From Myxococcales bacterium (GTDB lineage Bacteria > Myxococcota_A > Polyangia > Palsa-1104 > JAEUJZ01), in assembly GCA_016794465.1 (NCBI GenBank), contig JAEUKA010000046.1, forward strand, positions 20,516 through 84,515: a DNA stretch of 64,000 nt, in the 5' to 3' direction. Positions 53,202 through 62,200 of the stretch are shown here, in pieces; position 1 is the stretch's first letter, and every line of letters begins with the position of its first letter. The notes below the pieces were generated by a model. It ran no database searches, was not told the origin of the DNA, and saw nothing but the letters and a program-made list of their open reading frames with translations. Made by a program: the position numbers and the translations under genes.

Positions 53202-56200
53202 CTACTTGCTGGAAACAAACTCGCCCTTGATGAATCGCTTCAGAGCATCGGTTTCGTGCCCCGGTGTCAGTCCCTTTTGCGCCGGTCGCCACAGTCCCTT
53301 TCCGCCCAGTCCGCCCGCTTCTGCGCGGGTGATCTTGACGAAGGACTCACGCGGTGCACCCGTCGGACAGTAGACATCTGCCTCAAAGCCCTGCCCTACT
53401 TGCTGGGTAAAGGAGTTCTTGCGCACCATGGTGTCGGTCATCATGGTCGGCTTGATGAAGCTGCGCGTACAGCTCTGGTGGCCGCCGTACCGGAACAGAG
53501 CCTGGTAGCCTGTCTCGGGATTGCGCGCCAGTCCGTGCTGATTCGTCTCGTGTCCTTTGATCGATCCGTACGTCGCGCCATACATGTTGTGCCACATCCG
53601 TGTCACTCCGCGTGGCGTGCCCGGATAGAAGCGGAGCCGCACCAACAGTCGTCCCAGCTTCTTGTCTTCCGCCGAGGCCTTCTCGGGATTGCGGAACGGA
53701 CGGTCCTGCGGATCGGCATCGACCCATACATAGTCACCGTCTTCACAGCCCAGCTCGCGGGCGTCATCGGGATGAACCTCGATGTACCCTTCCGTCACGT
53801 ACGGAGTGCGCGGATCGTGACGCAGCATGTCACCAAACGGACCGAACCACACCGCAATGATGTCGGTATCGACCGGCGTCGTATGCGCACCATGGCGATA
53901 CTTCGGGGTGTGGAACAGATAGCGGAACGACGCGTCCTTCTTTTGCAGCGGATGCTTGGTATCGCGCAGCTGTTCCCAGGTCTTCACGACGTGACGCGCT
54001 TGCCGGGTATCACCATCGAGCTGATCCAGAGACACTCCGTACTGCTCGGGAGTCTTCGGCTTGATCGCCGGATGCGGCTTCGCGACAATCACGTTCGGCT
54101 CATAGAACGTCGAGTCAATCGGCTCTCGGTGAACCGGCAGGTTTTCACCGGACTCACGGAACTCCTTCTCATCACGATACAGCTCGATCCGACCGGTCCG
54201 CGTGTACCAAGGCTTGTCTTCATAGGCCTGCTCCCAACCGACAATCTTGGGATAGGTCCGCGACAGGATGATGGTGGGAATTCCCTTCTTCGCTTGGTTT
54301 TCACACTCGATGAAGTTCAGTCCGTGCGCCATGTTCGACAGGTTGAACACCCGCTGCAAGTACGCATCGACCTTGCCCTCAAACACGAAGTGCCACATGT
54401 CGTGGAAGCGCTTGTCGCCGGTCAGCTTGCCCAGTGCTGCTGCCACTCCTGCCGAGCACTCGATGTCACTGCGGGTGTTGTAGATCCGATCGATCGGAGT
54501 GCGCGGAAACACCGAGATGAACGGATTGGTCACGCTGGCGGTACAGTCTGGATGCTTGAACTCTGCCCACGAATCGACCGGGAACACCACGTCCGCGTAT
54601 TCACAGGAAGCAGTCCACCACCACTCGTTGACGACCACCAGATCAGTCTTGGGAAGGACGTTTACCACCGTCTCGAAGTGACCCTTGGCATTGCCAATCA
54701 GAGAGTTCGAGTTCGACACCCAGATCGCCTTCGACGGCGTCGGGATGTGGGTCTTGCCGGTCAGGATGTCCTTGCCCATGTGCAAGATGTGATCGGAGTG
54801 GTTCCAGTAGTGAACCGACTCGAACTTCAGGAATGACTTTTGACGCGCAGGCTTGCTCGGATCTAGCTCGACATCGAACGGATTTTCCAGCGAGTACTGC
54901 GTCAGTCCGTTGAAGTACGCGGTGCGGTAGTTTCCGGCATAGGAACCGATGTTGCCACCGACGAAGCCGATGTTCCGCGTCAGCGAAGCCAAAAAGAAGA
55001 TCGTGCGGTCTTTGAGGTCGTTGTTGAAGAACTGATTTGGACCCATTCCGCAGGCAAAGAACGTCTTTTCTTTGTTGGCCGCAATCTCACGCGCCAGGGT
55101 CAGGATTCCGTCCTTGGGAGCCCAGGTAATCGCTTCCACCGCTTCCGGTGCAAAGTTATCGACCACATACTGCTTGAGCAGCGCAAACACCGGCTGACAC
55201 TTGACGGTTTTTCCGTCGGACAGCGTGACCTCGAACTCGCCTTCCAGAGCCGGCATCATGGCGCGCTTTTTGAACTTGGCTCCGACCTCATCACGCGACA
55301 CCGCTTCTGGTTTTTTGGTCTTCTCATTCCAGATCACAAACGGCTCAAACTTGTCGAGCATCGCTTCCGGAATGAGCGTGTCTTTTTGCAGCAGCGCGCC
55401 CGGAGCCTTCTCTCCCTTCTTGATGATCTGCGCCGCCAGACCGGTCGTCAGCTTCAGTCCGACCACATCCTTGGCACTCAGCCGCTCCAGCGTATCCATG
55501 CGAATCAGCGACGGAAGATCCGTGTATGCCCGCACGTAGTTGGCATCGTAGAGGTTCTCTTTGAGGATCACGTGCGCAAAGCCAAGCGCAAGCGCCGGAG
55601 TCACTCCAGGCCGCACAATCAGCGCCAGATCGGCCTTGTTCATCGTTGCCGAGTACTCTGCCGCGATCACCGCAACCTTGGTTCCCTTCAGCCGCGCTTC
55701 GGTCAGCCAGTGCGCATCCGGCATCTTGGTGGTGATCCAGTTCATGCCCCACACCACAATCAGCTTGGCGTGCTCGGCCATCGACAGATCACAGTCCACC
55801 GTCTGCTGTCCGGTCACCATCGGATGGCCCGGCGGTAGATCGGTATGCCACGTATAGTTGTCCCAGCCGCGCGCTCCCAGCGCTTCATCGGGACCGACCT
55901 TGCGCACATGGGAATCGAGCAGCGCCAGCGTGTTGGCAAAGCGATACTGACCAAAGATGCGCGTGATCCCGAGCAGAGGCATTCCGCCCCGCATCTTGAT
56001 GACCTGCGTACCGACTCCCTTGGCGGCTTCCACCATGTGATGGTCATAGCCCTGCACGTCCAGCCACTTTCTGCCCTGCTCGCCGCTGTACGACTGCGCG
56101 ACGTTGTGCAGACCCTTGGCGACCAGCTCAAACGCCTCATCCCACGAGACGCGCACGAACGACTCTTTGCCGCGCTGTAGATACTTCAGATCGAGCTTGC

Positions 56201-56675
56201 CGGTGGCCTGGTCGCGTGGGAATCCGTCCTTGGCCCACTGCAGCCAGCCCTTGCGCACCAGCGGATACCGGCAGCGGCGATCGCCATAGAAGCGACGCAC
56301 CAGCGCAAGTCCCTTCTGACAGCAGCGCGGGTCCCAGCGATGCGACGACTTCATTCCGCCCAGATCGGCCGCTTCTCCGTACCCGAACGTCGGCCCAATC
56401 CGCACGATCGTTCCCGATCGAACGTAGGCCCGCAGAAGACAGTTGTGGGTGTCGTTGGGCGCGCAGGTAAACGTAAACGTCGAGTCGTACGCGTACAGAT
56501 CGCGATAGATCCGCTCCCAGCCACGATTGGGATATGCCTTGAGCGGATTGCTCACGTTCAGCGGCTCTAGGAAGTTGAAGGCCCAGCCCTTCTTCGCCGT
56601 GGTGCCAGCAGCAACGCCAGCCGACGCGCTGAGGGCGGCCAAGAACGAACGTCGGGAAAACTTTGACGAAGACAT
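53202..56675 (-). CDS. Mo-bis-MGD catalytic subunit, NXR/Nar-like type II DMSO reductase family
   Basis: 1157 residues. A Tat signal ([18 protein letters not shown]) directs it to the periplasm. The FS0 region reads [20 protein letters not shown] (C71-x3-D75-x3-C79), then [19 protein letters not shown] (C118/C119). Compared by eye with NarG (H-x3-C-x3-C), C71 takes the His place and D75 a Cys place. Near the Mo site are [15 protein letters not shown] (D272, D279) and [21 protein letters not shown] (two stretches). The phrases [16 protein letters not shown] and [12 protein letters not shown] are, to my memory, characteristic of periplasmic nitrite oxidoreductases and close nitrate reductase-like enzymes; direction and substrate stay open. 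GGGGAGGAGCAAC precedes the ATG. The alpha-beta-gamma-chaperone order is that of the family. Confidence 0.9.
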   Translation of the reverse strand: MSSSKFSRRSFLAALSASAGVAAGTTAKKGWAFNFLEPLNVSNPLKAYPNRGWERIYRDLYAYDSTFTFTCAPNDTHNCLLRAYVRSGTIVRIGPTFGYGEAADLGGMKSSHRWDPRCCQKGLALVRRFYGDRRCRYPLVRKGWLQWAKDGFPRDQATGKLDLKYLQRGKESFVRVSWDEAFELVAKGLHNVAQSYSGEQGRKWLDVQGYDHHMVEAAKGVGTQVIKMRGGMPLLGITRIFGQYRFANTLALLDSHVRKVGPDEALGARGWDNYTWHTDLPPGHPMVTGQQTVDCDLSMAEHAKLIVVWGMNWITTKMPDAHWLTEARLKGTKVAVIAAEYSATMNKADLALIVRPGVTPALALGFAHVILKENLYDANYVRAYTDLPSLIRMDTLERLSAKDVVGLKLTTGLAAQIIKKGEKAPGALLQKDTLIPEAMLDKFEPFVIWNEKTKKPEAVSRDEVGAKFKKRAMMPALEGEFEVTLSDGKTVKCQPVFALLKQYVVDNFAPEAVEAITWAPKDGILTLAREIAANKEKTFFACGMGPNQFFNNDLKDRTIFFLASLTRNIGFVGGNIGSYAGNYRTAYFNGLTQYSLENPFDVELDPSKPARQKSFLKFESVHYWNHSDHILHMGKDILTGKTHIPTPSKAIWVSNSNSLIGNAKGHFETVVNVLPKTDLVVVNEWWWTASCEYADVVFPVDSWAEFKHPDCTASVTNPFISVFPRTPIDRIYNTRSDIECSAGVAAALGKLTGDKRFHDMWHFVFEGKVDAYLQRVFNLSNMAHGLNFIECENQAKKGIPTIILSRTYPKIVGWEQAYEDKPWYTRTGRIELYRDEKEFRESGENLPVHREPIDSTFYEPNVIVAKPHPAIKPKTPEQYGVSLDQLDGDTRQARHVVKTWEQLRDTKHPLQKKDASFRYLFHTPKYRHGAHTTPVDTDIIAVWFGPFGDMLRHDPRTPYVTEGYIEVHPDDARELGCEDGDYVWVDADPQDRPFRNPEKASAEDKKLGRLLVRLRFYPGTPRGVTRMWHNMYGATYGSIKGHETNQHGLARNPETGYQALFRYGGHQSCTRSFIKPTMMTDTMVRKNSFTQQVGQGFEADVYCPTGAPRESFVKITRAEAGGLGGKGLWRPAQKGLTPGHETDALKRFIKGEFVSSK

Positions 56676-56866
56676 GTTGCTCCTCCCCTCAACTGGGGTT
56701 GTTCACAGCAAGTGCGCTGGGATTCCCTCTCAAGGTACGCACTGACTTGGTCTACTTCACCACCCGCCCAATATGAAGCATAATGTATGCCTGTTATTGG
56801 GCAGAGGACTGCTCATTTCCCCCACGGGCAGCCTCGGAGACGGTCTTCCCAGAGGCTGCGCTGGTC
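56676..56866. promoter_or_regulatory. Leader of the catalytic subunit gene
   Basis: The 191 bases between the cytochrome stop and the catalytic subunit start hold the nested dyad at 56766-56802 and a second hairpin with 8-bp arms (GCAGCCTC at 56828-56835, GAGGCTGC at about 56852-56859). Neither has a T tract. A promoter internal to the operon or an RNA switch is possible. Confidence 0.4.
56766..56802. promoter_or_regulatory. Nested symmetric dyad upstream of the catalytic subunit
   Basis: Outer arms GCCCAATA (56766-56773) and TATTGGGC (56795-56802), inner arms GCATA (56778-56782) and TATGC (56786-56790), separated by equal 4-base spacers with a 3-base centre. All arms are perfect. It lies about 90 bases before the ATG at 56675. 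It is too symmetric for chance and looks like an operator or stable RNA hairpin. Confidence 0.65.
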
Positions 56867-57256
56867 TTACTTGGCCAGACCTCGGAGGTGCGCCACCAGC
56901 GCGTTTACGACCTCGGTCTTCTCCGCCAGATCCGGATTCGGCGGCATCGCCGGACTCTTGCCCACTGCGCCACCACCGTTCTTGATGATGTTCACCAAGT
57001 AATCGTCCTTCACCGTGCCCTGCCACGACTTGTCCTGGAAGTTACGCGGCTTGGGAGTCAGACCCGCAGACGCCGCTCCATCACCCGCCCCTTGCGCACC
57101 GTGACAGACAGCACAGCGGCTTGAAAAGATCTCCTGCGCTTCCTGCTTGGCTTGCGGGGAAATGACCGGAGCGGCAGCACCACCCCCTTTGTTACAGGCC
57201 GGAGTCACGGCCAAGGCCAGAAGTGCGAGGCTAGCGAAGACAATCTTGCGGGTCAT
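56867..57256 (-). CDS. Monoheme cytochrome c, exported
   Basis: 129 residues. Signal peptide SLALLALAVTPAC with a possible but imperfect lipobox (VTPAC), followed by NKGGG. The heme site is CAVCHG and the axial Met is probably in SPAMPPNPDL. The size and the FSSRCAVCHGAQGAGDGAAS start fit small class I cytochromes. It lies between the Rrf2 gene (8-base gap) and the catalytic subunit and is probably the electron partner of the molybdoenzyme. Confidence 0.93.
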   Translation of the reverse strand: MTRKIVFASLALLALAVTPACNKGGGAAAPVISPQAKQEAQEIFSSRCAVCHGAQGAGDGAASAGLTPKPRNFQDKSWQGTVKDDYLVNIIKNGGGAVGKSPAMPPNPDLAEKTEVVNALVAHLRGLAK

Positions 57257-57264
57257 GGTTTTTT

Positions 57265-57708
57265 CTACCTCTTCGGGTTCACAGGAAGAATCGGCGTCTT
57301 GTGTTCCTCGAACCGAGCGATCTCGGCCAGCGTAGTGCGACGAAGAAACTCCGCCACCCGCTCACGCTCTTCGGTCCAGAAACAGTGCGCCGGACAGTTG
57401 CGTTCATCCGTACAAGCCGCCGTGCCCAGCATGCAGCGCTTCTGCACGATCGGATCGTCGAATACCTCACAGACCTCGAACAGAGTCACTTCCTCTGCCG
57501 GTCGGGCCAGCGACACCCCACCACTGGTTCCGCGCTGCGTGGTCAGGAATCCCTTCCGCGCCAGCGTGTGGACGATCTTGGCCAGATAGGCCGGCGGAAT
57601 CCCCGTCGCCTTGGCGATGTCCCGCACAAACTGAGCGCCGAGCTGCTTTTGATAGCGGCTCAGGTGCCCAAGGGCGGCGATCGCGTATCCAACCGTCTGG
57701 CTCAGCAT
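57265..57708 (-). CDS. Rrf2-family Fe-S transcriptional regulator
   Basis: 147 residues. The winged helix reads RDIAKATGIPPAYLAKIVHTLARKGFLTT (two stretches) and GTSGGVSLARPAEEVTLFEV. Cysteines C-x6-C-x5-C-x3-C (RCMLGTAACTDERNCPAHC) are the Fe-S-type ligand set; related Rrf2 proteins sense NO, iron or redox. The ATG lies about 10 bases after the -10 box with no ribosome-binding site, so the transcript may be leaderless. It heads the molybdoenzyme operon and would control it and itself. Confidence 0.93.
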   Translation of the reverse strand: MLSQTVGYAIAALGHLSRYQKQLGAQFVRDIAKATGIPPAYLAKIVHTLARKGFLTTQRGTSGGVSLARPAEEVTLFEVCEVFDDPIVQKRCMLGTAACTDERNCPAHCFWTEERERVAEFLRRTTLAEIARFEEHKTPILPVNPKR

Positions 57709-57717
57709 GTCTAGTTC

Positions 57718-57747
57718 TATCTAGCGACCAAACGACCATGTTGTCAA
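57718..57747 (-). promoter_or_regulatory. Promoter of the Rrf2/molybdoenzyme operon
   Basis: On the minus strand a perfect -35 TTGACA (57742-57747) and a -10 TAGATA (57718-57723) stand 18 bases apart. Transcription would start about 57711, close to the ATG at 57708. The -35 box lies inside the dyad at 57741-57770. Confidence 0.65.
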
Positions 57748-57770
57748 TTGATAAGTTTATCTCCTGACAA
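57741..57770. promoter_or_regulatory. Nested symmetric dyad over the Rrf2 promoter
   Basis: Outer arms TTGTCA (57741-57746) and TGACAA (57765-57770), inner arms GATAA (57750-57754) and TTATC (57757-57761), with equal 3-base spacers and a 2-base centre. It covers the -35 box, so a bound dimer or tetramer would block the promoter. It is the best candidate for the Rrf2 binding site; regulated sites of this family are often such AT-containing dyads. Confidence 0.75.
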
Positions 57771-57823
57771 CCATGTCGTTTTATCGTTTGACTGGCGTGA
57801 CGGCGGACTGCTGTGGGTAGGAA

Positions 57824-59899
57824 TCAGTCCCAGCGATCGATCAGGTACGTAGTGACGGTGCTCTCGGTGGTGACGCGCAGGGATAGGTTCCACGGCTGAT
57901 CCGCAACCATTCCCAAGCCACAGGCATCTGCTTCGTCGGCACCGGCGATCGGCGCAGTGCGATTGTAGGCCTCCAGCGTCGCGCGGATGGGGTGGAACTC
58001 GCTCTGCAGCGTCTCGGTGAAGAAGCCACGGCCCAAGCCATTGGTCGTGTCGCGACAGCCTTTGAGCAGGAAAAAGATGTGGCGCCCGTGCTGCGGAAGC
58101 GGCCGATCGCCCCACTGATTCGGGGAAGGCACAATGCCGGTGACCGCAGCCCAGCTTCCCGCCGCAAGATTCCAGGGACGCCCGCCCGTCGGCACCGCTG
58201 TATTGCGTGGTGGCTGTCGTAGCTTCTGTCCAGGCTCGTAGTCGAACGCGAAGATCATCACATTGGATGCAGCGCCAGTCTCCCGATTCGGAGACACCAC
58301 TGCCATGAACGGATAGACCTCGTCGCTGACTTCCACTTCTATTTTGAATGCCGTCGGAAGCTGCGCGGGCTCATGGAAGCGATAGTTCTGGACGAAGACT
58401 TGGTAGTGTCCTCGTTCCGCAGTTCCACGGGACCAGCGAATGTTCTCGACCGGAGTTGTTGTCTCACCACGAACATTCATATCCACATCGAGCCAGCCGC
58501 CACACACCGACCGCTTGTGCGCATAGTAGATGTGCTCTCCCCGAGGTGTGATGACGTGGAGATCCAGATCATTGCGGTTGTCCCACAGCAGGGACGCGCG
58601 GATATCGACTCCCTGATACTGACCACCGGCTCCCTCGACACGACGCTTGATCTCGGCATCGATTCCAGAGTGGTAGTACCAGCTCACCGGATTGCGCTGC
58701 GCCAGCGTGTCCCACTGCAAGATCGGTGGCGCATCAAGCTTGGACGCAGTAACGAGAGCCATCATGCGGTCCGGCTTGCTCGGGACTTGGGCTTCGATAC
58801 GAATGGCATCCGGAAGCACCGTCCGCGCGAACTTCTCCCACGTCATCGTCCGCTGCGGCAGCGCCATCGGCTCGCTTTGTGGCTTGGCTTTGGGAGTCAG
58901 ATGCGCAAAGACTCCGCCCTGGCTGGCTGCTTTCTGCTCTTTGGGTTGCCACAGAAGCTGCGAAAGATCTGAAAGGGTTGCATAGCGACGCTCCAGTGAT
59001 CCCGCCGCTTTGAGCACAGAGATGACTTTCTCTGCCTGCGCGATGTTGCCAGCGGACGGCGCAACTTGGGCGCGCATGTACTGGGAAGGAGCCATTTTCT
59101 CGTCGAAGCGGCGCTTGATGGCAGCGACGGCCATTCCGCTCTGCAGGTCTTCCAAGAGCGTACCTATCATGCTGCTGCGGACATGGGCAAAGCCGGCAGG
59201 AGCAGTGGCAACAGCGCGCCACAGGACTGCATCACGACGCTGCGGGGACTTGAGGTTCGCAAGCTGACGGGACAGCGCCAGCAGCCACTCTGCGGCACCG
59301 ATGCACTTCTCGGATCGATACAGCGTGCCGGAGGTCAGGAGAGAGTGTGCCCGCTCGATCGTGCCGAGTGGGAACTCCTCCAGCCCACGGGACAGCATAT
59401 TCCAGTCTTCTTTTCGCTGCGCCTCGACCTGCGCGGCAGTGCGAACCAGCTGGGAGTGCGCGTGCGGTAGCTCGACGGAAAAGTGGGTCCACACCTTGCC
59501 ATCCGCAGCTGGCCGCGAAGCTGGCGTCCCGAGCAGCTTGCGTTCGGGAATCAGGACTCCTGTCACCGCTGCTTGGGTGACCGCTTCCGCCATCAAACCA
59601 AAGGCTCTATCAAAGCCAGCCGGAGCACTGTCTGTCCAAAGAGCCGATGTCAGCTGTCCCGAATCGGAGATCGCTACCAGATTCCCATAGCGCTCGATAA
59701 ACCGTCGACATTCATGGCAGAGGTAGTGCTGGCGCAGCGACTCTGGAATGTGCTCGTGGAACGTGCGCCACAGCTCTGTTGCGGCAGTGTGAAAGAGCGG
59801 TCCGGCGGCGTAGCTTGCAAACTGCTGCTGGACCGAGGCCAGGACACCCGGAAACTCGTCCACTTCAGCAGGCGGAGTGATTGGCGGCACGTTCGACAT
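57824..59899 (-). CDS. Uncharacterised protein with C-terminal DUF2135-like domain
   Basis: 691 residues from the ATG at 59899 with a GGAG site; a longer open frame to 60016 overlaps the end of the kinase. The N-terminal 400 residues are helical with HYLCHECRRFIERYGN (a C-x2-C pair), and no known enzyme motif. The C-terminal region (about 430-600) has LLWDNRNDLDLHVITPRGEH, SVCGGWLDVDMNVRGETT and PVENIRW, which match the DUF2135/YfaP-like beta-domain found in several signalling and conflict-related proteins. No signal peptide. It is 91 bases downstream of the kinase on the same strand and is probably its effector or target. Confidence 0.75.
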   Translation of the reverse strand: MSNVPPITPPAEVDEFPGVLASVQQQFASYAAGPLFHTAATELWRTFHEHIPESLRQHYLCHECRRFIERYGNLVAISDSGQLTSALWTDSAPAGFDRAFGLMAEAVTQAAVTGVLIPERKLLGTPASRPAADGKVWTHFSVELPHAHSQLVRTAAQVEAQRKEDWNMLSRGLEEFPLGTIERAHSLLTSGTLYRSEKCIGAAEWLLALSRQLANLKSPQRRDAVLWRAVATAPAGFAHVRSSMIGTLLEDLQSGMAVAAIKRRFDEKMAPSQYMRAQVAPSAGNIAQAEKVISVLKAAGSLERRYATLSDLSQLLWQPKEQKAASQGGVFAHLTPKAKPQSEPMALPQRTMTWEKFARTVLPDAIRIEAQVPSKPDRMMALVTASKLDAPPILQWDTLAQRNPVSWYYHSGIDAEIKRRVEGAGGQYQGVDIRASLLWDNRNDLDLHVITPRGEHIYYAHKRSVCGGWLDVDMNVRGETTTPVENIRWSRGTAERGHYQVFVQNYRFHEPAQLPTAFKIEVEVSDEVYPFMAVVSPNRETGAASNVMIFAFDYEPGQKLRQPPRNTAVPTGGRPWNLAAGSWAAVTGIVPSPNQWGDRPLPQHGRHIFFLLKGCRDTTNGLGRGFFTETLQSEFHPIRATLEAYNRTAPIAGADEADACGLGMVADQPWNLSLRVTTESTVTTYLIDRWD

Positions 59900-59990
59900 G
59901 GAAGCTCCAGACTCACGTTGAGGGCCCCCGCAGCGAGGACCACGATTCTGAAACCAAGATGATACGCCAACCGCCGACTCGGCCAAAGAG

Positions 59991-61745
59991 TCAGCAGCCG
60001 CGCAGCGCCAAGGCAAGCAGACCGAGTGCCACCGGCGTCGCGAGGACCAGGCCTTGTCGTACCCGCTGAGTCAGAGGCTCTGACATCACGTCTTCCAGCA
60101 CCGCCCGATACAGCTGTCTCGTCTCTCGCAGCAGCGCTTGTGCGGCTTCCGGGCCTCGGTCGATGCGGCTCTGCACCAGGCTCTGCGGTCGTCCTCGCAC
60201 CATCGCGCGCAGACACAAAAGCAGCAGCTCGTCGCGAAAGAACGGCTCGGGAATCGCATCCCGTCGCGCCCGGTAATACTGGTCCGATCCCAGCGAGCCG
60301 AGCGTGATCTCCCGCCGCTCCCCTTCCTGCAGCAGGTTGGTCAGCGATCCGAGCCGATCGACCTCCTCGTGCTTGCCGGTGAGGATGAAATAAAACAGCG
60401 CGCCCATCGCATACACGTCGTGCGCTTCGCCCAGGCGTCGCACCACCTCGAACTTGCAGCTCTCGGGATTGGGCGGCGGCTCTCCACGATAATGCGCCAG
60501 CGGACCCATCGGCCCCGGCTCGACGCGCAGGATCTCCAGGTCATGATCGTGGCGCTGGTCGTTGATGTCGGTCAGCAGATCCCCCGGCAGCAGCGACAGA
60601 TACGACGAGGCCAGCCCCGCCGGCACCGCAAAGCAGGCACTCCCCGGCACAAACGACAGCGGCTCCGAGACACGCTCTTTGCGCCGCCGCGCTTCCGGCG
60701 AGGTATAGGGCAGCTTAAACGCCGCCGCGACGACATCCTGCTCTTCGTACCAGCTGCGCGACAGCTCATCTTTGTCGGCCAGACCGAAGTCGATGACCTT
60801 GACCGCAAAGCGCGGAAACGCCGCCACCTGCAACAGCTGCTCGCGCAGACTGACCTGCGACTCGCCCCGCCAGTCACTGACCCCGTCGGTGTCGCTCTTC
60901 GCCACCACCATCACGTTGTCCGGCGCGAGGTCTTTGTGAATGATCCGCTTTTCCCCGTGCAGCCACGCCAGCGCGTCGGCCAGCTGCACCATCAAGTGGA
61001 GCTTTTCCGCCAGCATCGCCTTCTGCGCCAGCTGCGCTTCGTGCTTGTCCGTCGGCAGCCGCACCCCGCTCGCCGTGCCCCCTTCACCCGACTTCGGCGC
61101 GATGATGCGATCCATCACCTGGCGAGTCAGCTGCGGCAGGTCAACCAGGCCGTGCTCGACCAGCTCCATCACCACCACTTCCCGGTCGACGAAGCTGATC
61201 AGGCTGCCGCGCTGCGACTTCGGACCCTGACAGCAGCTCTTCGCCGGCGGTCGCAGCAGCTCGACGCCCCGCTGCTCGACATCTTCCGCCGACAGCTCGT
61301 AACCACAGCGCGAGCACGACAGCAGCGGATGGTCATGACCCAGCCGCTCGACGCGCTGCAGCAGCTGCCCACAGCCTCGCGGACACAGCGGGTGATAGAT
61401 CACTCCACAGCCACACATTGCCAGCGGCGGCACCCGCACAATGTCGAGCGTCCGAATCACATTCACCGAACGCACCGTCGTCAGCTCTTTGAGCAGATCG
61501 ATCTCTTGCTTGAACAGCCTCTCATCGGCCAGCGTCGCGTGATCGTGCAGGATCTTCACCGCCACTGGCCGGACGTTGCGACGGGCACTGCGCTGCCAGG
61601 CCTTGTAGACCTTGGCGAACTTGCCGCTGCCGATCAGCACCGGGACGCTGATGCCGTCCGCCTGCGTCTGCGCCAAGATGTCATAGCTGACGCTGGCCTG
61701 AATCGACAGCGACTGGGTCAAGCGACCGCTGATAGGAGCCGACAT
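59991..61745 (-). CDS. Ser/Thr protein kinase with multi-cysteine N-lobe insert and C-terminal anchor
   Basis: 584 residues. Glycine loop LIGSGKFAKVYKAW, Lys K64 in VAVKIL, helix C glutamate E81, catalytic loop IIHKDLAPDNVMV (H270-K271-D272, N277), DFG KVIDFGLADKDE (D319). The usual HRD is HKD. Between the helix C region and the hinge there is an insert of about 80 residues with cysteines C111, C113, C121, C125, C144, C147 and C171/C172, probably a zinc ribbon or Fe-S site. A hydrophobic segment (LVLATPVALGLLALAL) at the very end suggests a membrane tail anchor. The ATG lies 3 bases from the ExbD stop, so the kinase is in one operon with ExbB/ExbD. Confidence 0.88.
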   Translation of the reverse strand: MSAPISGRLTQSLSIQASVSYDILAQTQADGISVPVLIGSGKFAKVYKAWQRSARRNVRPVAVKILHDHATLADERLFKQEIDLLKELTTVRSVNVIRTLDIVRVPPLAMCGCGVIYHPLCPRGCGQLLQRVERLGHDHPLLSCSRCGYELSAEDVEQRGVELLRPPAKSCCQGPKSQRGSLISFVDREVVVMELVEHGLVDLPQLTRQVMDRIIAPKSGEGGTASGVRLPTDKHEAQLAQKAMLAEKLHLMVQLADALAWLHGEKRIIHKDLAPDNVMVVAKSDTDGVSDWRGESQVSLREQLLQVAAFPRFAVKVIDFGLADKDELSRSWYEEQDVVAAAFKLPYTSPEARRRKERVSEPLSFVPGSACFAVPAGLASSYLSLLPGDLLTDINDQRHDHDLEILRVEPGPMGPLAHYRGEPPPNPESCKFEVVRRLGEAHDVYAMGALFYFILTGKHEEVDRLGSLTNLLQEGERREITLGSLGSDQYYRARRDAIPEPFFRDELLLLCLRAMVRGRPQSLVQSRIDRGPEAAQALLRETRQLYRAVLEDVMSEPLTQRVRQGLVLATPVALGLLALALRGC

Positions 61746-61748
61746 CGC

Positions 61749-62198
61749 TTAGCGCGCCTTGCGAGTGGAGATCGCCAGCCGCGACAGCCCAGCGGTCTTG
61801 GCCAGCTCCATCACCTGGACCACTCGACCGTGAGCCGTTGCTTCGTCAGCATGCACGATGATCTGCGTCGAGCTGTCTTTGCCTTTGGCCTCGGCAAGCA
61901 GTCGCGCCAGCTCGGTCCCGTCCACCAGCTTGCCATCGACCATCATCTTGCCGTCCGAGCCAATCGCCACCGTCAGGTCTTTGCTGCCCGGGTTCACTTC
62001 CTTGGTCGCGCCCTTGGGCAGGTTCACCCGCAGCCCCGAGCGCGCCCCCGCATCGGCAATCACAGACGAGGTCACCATAAAGATGATCAGCAGCACCAGG
62101 AAGATGTCGGTCAGCGGCGTGATGTTGATCTCGGCGAAGATGCCTTCCTCGTCCAGCTCTGCGTCGCCGCCTTGACCCGGAACCTTGCCAAGCGCCAT
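61749..62198 (-). CDS. ExbD/TolR-family protein of the kinase operon
   Basis: 149 residues from the ATG at 62198. The membrane helix has the proton-binding Asp D31 in ITPLTDIFLVLLIIFMV, and the periplasmic domain is standard (TQIIVHADEATAHGRVVQVM, LAISTRK). A longer frame to 62810 is antisense-like low-complexity. It starts 2 bases after the ExbB stop. Confidence 0.92.
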   Translation of the reverse strand: MALGKVPGQGGDAELDEEGIFAEINITPLTDIFLVLLIIFMVTSSVIADAGARSGLRVNLPKGATKEVNPGSKDLTVAIGSDGKMMVDGKLVDGTELARLLAEAKGKDSSTQIIVHADEATAHGRVVQVMELAKTAGLSRLAISTRKAR

Positions 62199-62200
62199 GG

